A program made the translations under genes and the position numbers. Positions 9,609 through 18,152 of a stretch of 19,299 bases of DNA are shown here, one piece after another. The first letter of the stretch is position 1; every line of letters starts with the position of its first letter. Below the pieces are notes generated by a model. It searched no databases. It was not told the DNA's origin and was given only the letters and a program-made list of their open reading frames with translations. The stretch lies in assembly GCF_000988165.1 (NCBI RefSeq), contig NW_020169367.1:1-19299 (forward strand). The letters are read 5' to 3'. Source of the DNA: Vairimorpha ceranae. Lineage: Eukaryota > Microsporidia > Nosematidae.

Positions 9609-11300
9609 GTTGCATCATAATAAAACGAAAAATTAAATTTATTTTATAACTAAATGTATTACAATATAAGAAATAGATACGAGAATAAATATTAAAAATA
9701 AGGGATCTGTATGACAGACATATTGTTATACTTTAGATGGTATTCAACTTTATTTCTAATTAAATATTTACTTTTTTGTTTCCCTAAAATTACCTGCCCT
9801 TCTTCTTCCAATTTTTTATTTGAATTTTAAATGTTTCACTAAAAGTACTAATAGGTAAAGGGTTGATTATTTATAAGTGTTTTTATCCTTCATTTTCTTA
9901 TTTATTAATTATTTTGATTGCTTTCATTTAATAAATAAAAATGTTGTAGTAGCCTATACTACAATAAGCAGAATATTTTAGTCAAGAAATAAATTTTTTA
10001 TATCAAAAGAAAGGACTGCTTAATATTAAAAGATTAAAGAGATGAACTTAAAACAAAGATTGGCGACGGATGAATAAATTAAAAAATTTTGCACATAAAA
10101 TGCACAGCATTATTTATAAAACAAATCAAAAGTTTTACTTTTTTGCTAAATAAAATGTCGCGAGCCACGCCGGCGTACAAACTACAGCGAAGAAAAGTTC
10201 TGCTTCGTGGCAGAATTTTTTTTAATCTAAAATATGCTATTTGGGGCATTCTTATTTACAAGGTATAATAGATAAGTTTTGTATAAGACTAAAAATGACT
10301 TTTATGGGTTTATTTAATAATGGTGTATCTAAACTTTAAAAATATTTAAATAGCGAAGTTGCTCTAATTGAATTTTGTACTTAGATAAAAATTAATAATA
10401 TTTTAAAATAATTAGAGAAGTTTACCACTTTTAATTAACAAACAATGCCTTTAACTTATTTTATTTCTTACGTTAGCTATAGATAGTATCTCGGTTTTAT
10501 AATCATGATCAATTAATTGTCAATTTTTGGATAAGATTTTTTTGATAAAGCTGCAGAAAGAAAAATGAATAATATAAAAAAATAATTTTGTTTTTGGTTT
10601 TAAATACATTGCAAAATCAGAATTTTTTATAATTCATCATTTTTTTTCTTTACTTGTAGAGTTGACCTTTAAATTTTAACACAGCCGTATTTCCGGATAT
10701 AACATATGACCAGAAATATAGCATTGTGCCAAAATTTTTTATTCTGGCACATATGTCGAGTAATACAACAGACTTTGTCTAGTTATACTATAAATTATGC
10801 AAGATTCGAATCCGTATATAACATTTTAATCCACATCTTAAGTCGGGAATTTGTAAATTTAAAAACATAAATACAGCAAAATTTGTAAAAAAACGCTTCC
10901 CTGTGGCTCGGGCGCGAGTTGGGCTTGCGACATTTAGTAATAATATTTTTAGAGAAAAAACACTAAAGTTTATAATTCTCATGCTCGATTAAAATTTAAA
11001 AAAAAAGATCCAATTTTTATGATAAATTTTATGATAATGTCATTTTTGATAATGATCTAAATATGAAATTTTTAAAAAAATAATCTTTTTATAAAATACA
11101 ACAAAAAATCTATAAAGACTTCTAATTAAATATTAACATTTTTTTTTGATGTGTTGTTGTTTTTTAACGTTTAAAACAAATTATTGTTTTATTATAAATA
11201 CAGACTTTTTTATATTACAACGCTTGTCAATAACTTTTTGTTAAATCAAAACATGTATCAGATTTAAATGGCTTAAAGATAAACTTTTATAGTCACTTAA
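9609..11300. other. Gene-free stretch with two GC-rich spots
   Basis: Mostly A/T runs. Two conspicuous GC-rich islands stand out. 10156-10215 contains a 37-codon frame (10155-10268, starting MSRATPAYK) and a perfect hairpin with arms TTCTGC/GCAGAA at 10198-10215. 10897-10935 reads on the minus strand as ATGTCGCAAGCCC, resembling ATGTCGCGAGCC at 10155. A GTGCCA...TGGCAC dyad lies at 10725-10749. The 37-codon frame is basic (QRRK, LRGR) but matches nothing I know and is not called as a gene. Confidence 0.4.
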
Positions 11301-12007
11301 ATGAACATTAAACAAGCCTTTGTTATGATTAAACCGTAACAATTACAAAGACACCTTGTTGGACAGATAATAGAAAGGGTTGAACGCAAAAATTTAAAAT
11401 TTATTATTAAAATATTTATTTCTGATAAAATTTTAATTTACAAACATTATGAACATTAAAGCCACAATTCTTTTTTCAATGAAATGGTAGATCACCCGTG
11501 TAGTGGTATGGTCATTTGTATGTGTCATGATGCAGCTGACACATGACCATCAGTCACTGTTTGTTGAATCAATTCTTGTGTGATTAAACAAATAAGTGAG
11601 TATTCAATATAGATCGGTCTTTTTGCTTTCCTTTTAACTTAACTTTAATATACTGCATTTTTATATTGTTTGTTTATGTAATCTTTAATTAAGTAAAAAT
11701 ATAAAAAGGATTTTTACACATAAAAAAAATGATGGACAATAAGACCAACAAGAAGCCTTCACACAGACTTTCACAGTGCTTCTCAAATAAACATAACTTT
11801 TCTTTAAAATCTTCTAAACTGGACAGTAAAATTTGGAAGGGGTTAAATCTGTTGATGTATGCAAACTATAATTGGTTTTATTAATCCATTAAAGGCTACT
11901 ATGGGGTTAATAAAAGCAGATTTGCAGTAAATCTTACTGGGAATGTCATACACAGAAGTAATACTGAGGAAAGTTGTAAAAAAGAAATATCTTTATGGTT
12001 TATATAA
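11301..12007 (+). pseudogene. ndk: Nucleoside diphosphate kinase pseudogene split by an LTR
   Basis: Nucleoside diphosphate kinase moves the terminal phosphate between nucleoside di- and triphosphates through a phosphohistidine. The first half (11301-11522, 74 codons, one frame) gives AFVMIKP with the active-site Lys, LVGQIIERVERKNLK, and FFNEMVDHPCSGMVI, all family landmarks, broken by TAA at 11337-11339 and at 11454-11456. After the 303-bp insertion the second half (11831-12007) gives IWKGL, then IIGFINPLKA in another frame, then GYYGVNKSR, NVIHRSN with the catalytic His, and the terminal KKEISLWF. About 132 codons remain against roughly 150 for the family, with two compensating frameshifts in 11840-11900 and an apparent 6-residue insertion before NVIH. 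Identification is firm. The gene was damaged both by point decay and by retrotransposon insertion, so an active copy should exist elsewhere. Confidence 0.9.
11523..11825 (+). mobile_element. Solo LTR, copy 2 (303 bp), inside ndk
   Basis: This is the second copy of the element at 1059-1361, in the opposite orientation, with termini TGTCA...GGACA. It interrupts the kinase pseudogene exactly between codons. The flanking pentamers GTATG (11518-11522) and GTAAA (11826-11830) look like a worn 5-bp target duplication: removing the element plus one pentamer restores the kinase spacing between CSGMVICM and IWKG to that of intact family members. That independent check fixes the element limits and supports an LTR mode of insertion. 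No internal retrotransposon domain is present. Confidence 0.85.
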
Positions 12008-12269
12008 ATTTTTATTTGACATCTTTATATATAAAAATTTATTTTTCAGTTTAATTTTCATTAAAAATTTATTATATTGTCATTTTTTTCTTTTTATAAC
12101 CACCAGTTTAGTATTGTTAACAATCAATACTGTATAATCTATATATAAGATAATAATAAAAGTAAGTCCGATATTAAGCATCAAAATACCATTTTATTTT
12201 TACTTCCAAATGAAGAATCACATTAAAGCAGCAAATAGATACTTCTTAACTGTTGCAATAAAATAGAGT
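12008..12269. other. Spacer between two pseudogenes
   Basis: About 260 bases of A/T-rich sequence between the kinase and poly(A) polymerase ghosts. The far 5' part of the polymerase pseudogene may extend into its right end, but I could not follow a frame there. Confidence 0.4.
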
Positions 12270-13050
12270 TGTCAACCAAAGGGCGAGCTTTTAAAACTTA
12301 CATGGATTAATTTTATACGCAAGAAGGGTATTTAAATATATCCAAATTCTTCTATAAATCTTTTTGGTAGTTTTTTTACTGATCTTTATGTCCATTCTAG
12401 TGACATCAACATATTATTGAAGATAGATAATACTGATCAGAATTTGGTCTTAAAAAACATAAAACATGAACTTTAAAACAAGGTTTATTTACTTTTAATA
12501 ATCATTTATCTCATGCCAAGATTCCAATACTTAAATTTACAGATAAAAAGTATGGATTGAAGTTTGATATTAGTGTAAACACTAATGGTGAAATTTTGGC
12601 AGCACAGTATATTAAGAAAAAAATAGAAGAAGATGAAAATATAAAAGTTTAAGCAGTTTTATTTAAACACTTTATTTATAGTCAAAACTGGGAGATGCTA
12701 ATGTTGGTGGATTAAACTCATATAATCAATTTATAATGATTATGAACAAGCTAGAATTGCATCATTTTTACTCACGTAATGATAAAAGCATATCTGTAAT
12801 TTTTTTTGACTTTATACAATACTATGGATATAATTTTAAATATATGAATGTACAGATATACACTGTTAGTAATATATATAAAACAAATAAAACCAACAGA
12901 CTTTCTATAATTGATTCCACTGATCCAATTATAGAAGATGTTGGGTCTTGTTGTAAAAGTATGGATAAAGTTATTGAGACAATACAAAATTTTTATCGAT
13001 TAATATTATACCACTTTGAAAAAATAATATTGGCGAGTTATTATATGTAA
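12270..13050 (+). pseudogene. TRF4-type noncanonical poly(A) polymerase pseudogene
   Basis: The TRF4/PAPD5/Cid14 family adds short oligo(A) tails to nuclear RNAs marked for exosome decay. Landmarks in order: TWINFIRKKGI; YPNSSINLFGSFFTDLY with the Gly-Ser nucleotidyltransferase motif (12366-12371); SSDINILLKI, where the expected SDID reads SDIN, so one metal-binding Asp is Asn (12408-12410); HAKIPILKFTDKKYGLKFDIS with the third Asp (12566-12568); AAQYIKKKI; LFKHFIYS; GDANVGGLNSYNQF; FFDFIQYYGYNFKY; and RLSIIDSTDPIIEDVG, the family signature usually written DPxDPTNDVG. Breaks are stops near 12330, at 12474-12476 and at 12650-12652, and a frameshift near 12691. The last 105 codons (12736-13050) are open. 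The N-terminus is missing or unrecognisable. Family assignment is strong; the exact subgroup is inference. Confidence 0.85.
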
Positions 13051-13104
13051 ATGTTTTATTTCAACAGTTGAGAGTTAGAAAAAAAACAATTTAATTTCGA
13101 TAAT

Positions 13105-14545
13105 TACAGTAGTGGCAAAAAAAAGAAATATTTGAATAGTATAATAATCATACATTTTTTAGCTACATCATTTGATTTTTTTACTTTGATAGGAAATTTG
13201 AAATACACTGAAAGAAATTTCAATGTTTTTAAAAATTTTTTGGTATTAACAGAAAATTTTTATTTTAGGTGGCAAAAAAGAGAAATATTTTTTTGGGGGT
13301 GGAAAATTTTATTTACAACTTTAAAAAACTTTATTTTTATCCCTTATGACACAAAAATATCTTTAAGTGAAAAATTGAGATTAAGGCTTTCTTAGAAATT
13401 GGCTGGAAACAAAAAGAAATTGCAAAAATTTTTTTGATAAGCCGATCGACGTTTCCAAAATAAAGAAAAAAATTAATGAAACAGGACAATTGGAAAGAAA
13501 ATCGGGTTCTGGTAGGCCTTTATTACTTAATAGTAATGATATATCTTATTTGAAAAAAAAAATAAATGCGGATCCACAAATTGGAAGTATTAAGCTTGCT
13601 TTAGAACTCAAAAAAATAGCTAAAAAAAATATATCTCCTTGATGTATAGAGATAATTCGTGTAAAATAGGATTACATGGTAAGATTGCATGTAAAAAACC
13701 ATTTCTGTCTAAAAAGCATATCATGGTAAGAAAATAATGAGCAAGTAAACATGCTTGCTACTCTGGTAAGAGATGGAATCAGGTTATTTTTAGCAATGAA
13801 GCAAAGATAAATCTATTTGACTCTGATGGAAGAGTTTATGTGCGAAGAAAAGTTGGTCAAAGATATAATAAAAAAAATTTAAAACCCACATTAAAACATG
13901 GTGGTGGCAATATCATGGTTTGGGCATGTTTTTCGAGTGCAGGTGTTGAAAATATATGTATAATTGACGGTATAATGAACAGCGAAGTATATTATAGAGT
14001 TTTAGATACACATTTTGTGCTTTCCGTAAAAAAATTTAAATTAAAAAATTATATTTTTCAGCAAAATAATGACCCCAAACACACAAGTAAATACACTAGA
14101 GATTATTTGTCAGATAAAAAAATTTTAACTTTAGATTGCCTGCACAATCACCAGATATGAATCCTATAGAAAGTCTATGGCATATTCTTAAGTTAGAAGT
14201 AGAGGAAAGGAAACCAAAAAAATTAAATAAATTAAAGAAATGTGTTGAAGAAGGGTGGAATAAGATAGATGTAGATGTGTGTAAAATGTTGGTAAAGAGC
14301 ATGAACAGTAGATGCAATGAATTATTAAGGGTGAAAGGAAGACATATTAAATTTTAAATAAAAATATTCTTTTTTTTTGCCAGCATTTTTTATTTAACTA
14401 GTTAAAGCATTGTGTTGGCGTTATAATAAAATAAACTACTAAAACAGTTATAAATCTTTGTAGCTTCTTTTAAAATGGCAACAACCTTTTATGATATATA
14501 ATTTTTAATTGCAAAATTAAATATTTTTTTTTTGCTACTACTTTA
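13105..14545 (+). mobile_element. Tc1-like transposon with nested (IR/DR) ends
   Basis: A 1.44-kb Tc1/mariner element inserted at a TA. The left end reads TACAGTAGTGGCAAAAAAAA (13105-13124) and continues GAAATATT; the right end (14520-14545) is its imperfect inverse, ending TTTTGCTACTACTTTA. The start TACAGT-GTGGC is close to the classical Tc1 terminus. A second copy of the end motif lies inside each end: GGTGGCAAAAAAGAGAAATATT at 13269-13290 and, inverted, ATATTCTTTTTTTTTGCCAGCA at 14364-14385. The two motifs are about 160 bp apart on both sides and in the IR/DR arrangement known from Sleeping Beauty-type elements. The transposase between them is dead. Confidence 0.8.
13345..14357 (+). pseudogene. 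Tc1-like DD34E transposase pseudogene
   Basis: About 337 codons in four or more frame segments, the normal Tc1 length. N-terminal helix-turn-helix: LSEKLR then, after a shift at about 13375, IKAFLEIGWKQKEIAK and SRSTF; then ETGQLERKSGSGRP, the GRPR-like hook of the family. Further on come RWNQVIFSNEAKINL, GQRYNKKNLKPTLKHGGG, IMVWACFSSAG, FQQNNDPKHTSK, PAQSPDMNPIESLWHILK, and the C-terminal tail to the stop at 14355-14357. Catalytic Asp 1 (13795-13797) and Asp 2 (14065-14067) are both Asn; Glu (14169-14171) is intact. From position 2 to Glu there are 34 residues once a 1-base deletion at about 14136 is read through, so the type is DD34E. Stops include TGA at 13640-13642 and TAG/TAA in 13664-13740. 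Confidence 0.92.
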
Positions 14546-14901
14546 CATGAACTAAAAGAAGAAACTAGAACAAAATAGGCCTAAACACAGAAATCTCTAA
14601 ATAAAAGGTTTTATTTAAGCAATTCTTTACAACCCGACACAAGAAATTTAATTTTTAATTACATTTTATTCACTATAGACGATTTAGAAAAATTACATTA
14701 ATTTTAAAATATCAAAAAAATTCAGACTCAAAATTACAAAATTGGCATATAATATTTATTACGTACGATGCATCGTCATATTGATGTCTTTAAAATGAAT
14801 AAATTGAGAATGTTTTAAGGTTTTTAAAAAAAAATATTTGAATCTTTAAAAAAAACAAAAAAAATAAGTAGTTTATTAAATGAATTATTCTTTCATTTTC
14901 T
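14546..14901. other. AT-rich spacer
   Basis: Spacer between the Tc1 element and the non-LTR retrotransposon relic. It probably contains the latter's 3' untranslated region on the minus strand: poly-T/poly-A runs at 14820-14880 lie just beyond its stop codon. No other feature was seen. Confidence 0.4.
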
Positions 14902-16190
14902 TTAAGTTTTTTCAGTGAATAGATCTGCAGATTCAGTCGGCGGTTTTAAATCTTCACAGTCCATATTTATTGTGATATTTCTTATGCTTACTAGTTCTAT
15001 TGGGTTATTTTTGGCTTTCTCTTTCACAATCTGCTATTTTCTAGCATTTGCATTTTCAACTATTGTACTTACAGCTCTAGCCACCTCTTTTTCTCAAGCA
15101 TCTTCTTGGTAAAATCCTTATCTTTGCTCTAAAGAAAAAGACTATAAGGCCTTCTTCAGTACAATAGACTGAATGTATGCTTTAAGGATGGGTTAGATTT
15201 TCAGCTCATCGATGTACTTTTTGTGAAATTTTGTAACCAACCCATCGTATATCATTACATAAAGAACTATTCTTGTTTGAAATTTATGTGTTAGTCCCAG
15301 TTCATTTGCAGTCAAACCAAATTTCCTTAGCTTTTCTGGCGTATTTTAAAGGTAGCGAACCCCGCATAAAGTATAGCTTTAACAAATTATTTATAAATAA
15401 GCTCTTATGGGCTGACACCTTGTTGTTTTGTTCGTTATCTCTGATGTTGGTCACATTCGTCCGCATCTATTTCTCCTTTTTTAGGGGGGGTCAAAACTTT
15501 ATTTATAGTTAAATTTTTATTTAACAGTTAATTATTACATTAAAAAATTAAATGTAAACAAATATAAATTAAATAACAAATTAACTAAACATAAAAAAGT
15601 AAACAAATGAAAGCTTAAACAAAATACAGTATAATACCACACTTTCATTTTGATCATATTTAGTCGGTACTAATTTGTAATATAAACTTTCGCTATCAAA
15701 ATTTCTTTTTTCTTTTTGTCAAATACAAGAATATCAAACTTATTATAATTTAACTTAATATTTGTTTATATTCTTGTGTTCACTCTTACTTTGGCTTTGT
15801 CATCTTCAATGATCTCCGTAACTAAATGTTCACATGCCCTCTTAAAACCCTATTTAATACATATTAAAAAGGGAATACATCCAACTACCTTGTTGTATCT
15901 TTTCGCATAATCAAAACCCAAACATTCGATCACTCTTAATAACTTAATGATCTACAGTCTTCCTATGAGAACAAGTGAGGATACTGTCCTTCCTGTCCAC
16001 AGGATATATTTCTATTCTGTAGGAGACAATAAATTGCTCAAGATCTGGCCTAATTTTTTTTTTACCCATCCAGGTAGAGAAATCCCTAATGCAAACTAGT
16101 TCCGTTTCTTTAACTTTAAAAACTTTCCATATCTGTTTCTTGTTTCTATTTCGTTTGAAGCACTACTCTTTGGGCTTATATTAACATCTT
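14902..16190 (-). pseudogene. 3' part of a Dong/R4-type non-LTR retrotransposon ORF
   Basis: The minus strand carries the C-terminal end of a retrotransposon polyprotein, from the post-reverse-transcriptase region through the restriction-like endonuclease. In order: NEIETRNRYGKF (about 16150); KVKETELVCIRDFSTWMGKK; ILTCSHRKTVDH, the worn CCHC-type knuckle (about 15960); RMFGF/GFDYAKRYNKVVGCIPFL; FKRACEHLVTEII; KVRVNTRI then NKFDILVFDKKKKEILI, the PD-(D/E)XK nuclease core; LRKFGLTANELGLTHKF; VMIYDGLVTKFHKKYIDEL; AYIQSIVLKK; and a tail EVARAVSTIVENANARK ending at the TAA at 14902-14904. Many stops and frameshifts break it. The reverse transcriptase is absent; 5' truncation is usual for such elements. 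Assignment rests on remembered family motifs, not a search. The plus-strand open frames at 14915-15112 and 15273-15512 are its antisense. Confidence 0.72.
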
Positions 16191-16289
16191 ATTAGTAATT
16201 TTTTCTACAAAGCTATACCTAATCCTAAAGTAACTCATTTATAATAAATAGATGAGATTTGCTTTTTTCTGTTAGTTAAAAAATAATAA

Positions 16290-16610
16290 AAAAAATTATT
16301 GATCATACTAATTAGCTTTTTCTTTATAAAATAAATCATACGTTTTTGCATTCCATTAATATACTTTAATAAATTCTTTTAAAGATAATAGTTAATCGTA
16401 TAAGTATTAGAGAAAATAGTTCTTGGACATTATTATACTGCTTATCGTTTCTATATTTTATTTTTTATATTTCTGCCCAAAATTTTTTAGCAGAATTTAC
16501 ATCCGAATTTAAGGGGCAAAATTTATTTATTAAATATTTTTTTATATAATTACTAGCTTGTGCTATCACGTTTAAAACAGGATCACAAAAAATAATGTGT
16601 ATTTTTTCTT
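16290..16610 (-). pseudogene. Tc1/mariner transposase C-terminal relic
   Basis: On the minus strand, from right to left: CDPVLNVIAQASNYIKKYL (about 16590-16540), NKFCPLNSDVN-SAKKFWAEI (about 16535-16475), KIKYRNDKQYNNVQELFSL (about 16470-16415), and, in a shifted frame, MQKRMIYFIKKKLISM (about 16350-16305). These line up with the last third of Tc1/mariner transposases, whose landmark is CPPNSPDLNPIE-LWAEIKK; here the catalytic Glu of NPIE appears as Lys and the proline of SPD is lost. Two or more frameshifts and a TAG/TAA are present. It may be the tail of the relic at 16900-17480 with a foreign insertion between them, or a separate element. Confidence 0.6.
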
Positions 16611-16899
16611 TTTAATAGATATGATGCGCCTTTATGCGTATACTTATTATTTCTAATAACAAAATGGCTTTTTTTATTATAAATTTAAATATGCTATAGA
16701 CACCTTATATAAGATTAGTATACTAAATAAATGCAAGAGAAAATAGACAAAAACACCGTTTTGTGTTTAGAGAAATAATTTCTACACTTATACTACTCGT
16801 TCTTGATAAGAAATACACTGAATTTTACAAATTTTAAAAAAGAAGGATTAAAAAATAAAAAAATGTTAAGATTCAAACTTTTTATATATATAGACGATC

Positions 16900-17480
16900 G
16901 ATGCCTTTGTTGAACGAACAAGGTGATATGGAGCATTTTCGTGCCAAAAAATACAAGTATTATAATTACAACCCAAATCTACATTTATTTTCTTCGATAA
17001 AGGCTTTTAAAGGAGTTTTAAGCATTTTAAAATATGACGCACTTTTCGTTTTATAAATAATTTTTAAATAATTTATTGCACATTAAAGCAAAAACTAGCC
17101 TGAACCATAATGCCACCATTGCCTTAAACTTTTTTGCTTTAAGATAGTTCTTTATAATCTAAATGATGCCAATATTATTTAAAACCATTAGGTCCATCTA
17201 AATTAATTTTTTTTTACCTGAAAAAAATAGCTCTATGCTACTGATCTGTTCATAAACCTTCTATAGAGCAAACCTGTCCACCTTAAACTTAAAATATTCT
17301 ATTGATTGTGACCCTTTCTTCATTTTCTTAAAAATTATATCTTTTTTTCTTGTTTATTGTTCGTAATGTTGTATTTAAAACATTTAAATCTATATCAGAA
17401 TTAATTTTATTTACAGAAAAAGCTTTGCTTCTTGCCATTTTTAAAATTTTTGGTACGATTTTTTAAAAAATGTCCGGTTT
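16900..17480 (-). pseudogene. Tc1/mariner transposase N-terminal/central relic
   Basis: Minus-strand pieces: MARSKAFSVNKIN and NTTLRTINKKKRYNF-KKMKKG (about 17437-17320), resembling the second helix-turn-helix and linker; IFFR-KKINLDGPNGFK-YWHHLDYKEL (about 17235-17150), the region following the first catalytic Asp (family FSDEKKFNLDGPDGF-YYWHDL); GNGGIMVQASF (about 17120), equal to the family GGGSVMVWAGF; FIEENK and FWHENAPYH (about 16945-16920), equal to QQDNAPIH with the catalytic Asp now Glu. The sequence becomes unreadable below 16900. The matches are short but ordered and correctly spaced. The first catalytic Asp is lost. Confidence 0.62.
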
Positions 17481-18152
17481 TTAATTTTTTTTTAATTAGA
17501 TTTAGATTTTTCTTTTGATGTATTTTATTTTCTGATTACGGTCTAACTTCTCCATAATAAAATACTAATATAATTTAATCTTTTACCTGATATGTAATAA
17601 GCATCTATTAGTTTTTTTAAAGCTATTTTAAAATTTTCCTTTGTTCTTAATGGCTAAAATTATTATTTTTTTAAAAAATCTTAAAAATAGCATCAGTGTA
17701 TATATACAGTTTACAGACATTAATATTACGAAACATCGTATTGAATAAAAGTATATGCAAGGTCTATTAATTTAAGCATGTGTTTCTATTTATATTTGAG
17801 TATAGAATTTTTTACGTTTATTTTAAAGTTAAACTAATTTTTCTAAACCACCATAGCAATATAAAATCTAAATTTTAAGCCAAAAAACTAAAAGTCATAA
17901 AAAAAAACTTTTTTGTTATTTTTTTTAATTGTGTGCTTAATTTTGGCAACGGTTTTAACGTTTTGACGCGATTTATATTAAAAATAAAAAATTCATAATT
18001 GACCTATAATTATGTTGATTGAAAAAAATCCAAATATACATAATCTTCAACTTTTTATTTAGACTTGATATATTTGTTCAACTTTTATATAGTTGTTTAT
18101 TGTGTTGGTAAAAGTAAACTTTTTTGCCGGTCTTGACGTTTTGATGCGTACC
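17481..18152. repeat. Spaced direct repeat in noncoding sequence
   Basis: ACGTTTTGACGCG (17958-17970) and ACGTTTTGATGCG (18136-18148) lie 178 bp apart in the same orientation. Each is preceded by a related stretch (TTGTGT, then a TTTTGG/TTTTTGCCGG segment: 17941-17953 and 18121-18132). The rest of the interval is A/T-rich, and no gene was seen. The spacing recalls the paired end motifs of the Tc1 element at 13105-14545, so these may be the worn 5' end of the Tc1/mariner relic to the left; no inverted partner was found at its other side. Confidence 0.45.

Noticed and set aside
10803..10812. TTCGAATCC resembling a tRNA T-loop
   Set aside because: The flanking bases do not form a T stem, and no D arm or acceptor stem is found on either strand.
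10788..10982. 64-codon minus-strand frame with ASPTRARATGKRFF
   Set aside because: Unusual GC-rich centre but short, without family match; kept only as part of the GC-island observation.
11487..11560. tRNA-like GTGTAGTGGTATGG resembling an A box
   Set aside because: No pairing acceptor stem or proper B box follows, and the bases are explained as kinase codons and the LTR end.
11943..12137. 64-codon plus-strand frame
   Set aside because: It begins in the wrong frame over the kinase C-terminus and continues into hydrophobic AT-rich noise.
12772..12987. 71-codon minus-strand frame
   Set aside because: Antisense shadow of the TRF4-type pseudogene.
13132..13395. 87-codon plus-strand frame
   Set aside because: Most lies in the Tc1 element's 5' untranslated end; only its last residues (SLSEKLR) belong to the transposase.
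12402..14067. Repeat-induced point mutation as the cause of G-to-A changes in the dead genes
   Set aside because: The neighbouring bases of the changed sites do not share one dinucleotide context, so general AT drift is enough.
14096..14317. 73-codon minus-strand frame
   Set aside because: Antisense to the conserved C-terminal part of the Tc1 transposase.
14915..15512. Two hydrophobic plus-strand frames (14915-15112, 15273-15512) suggesting a membrane protein
   Set aside because: The minus strand carries the ordered retrotransposon endonuclease motifs; the hydrophobicity is the usual antisense effect of Lys/Glu-rich coding.
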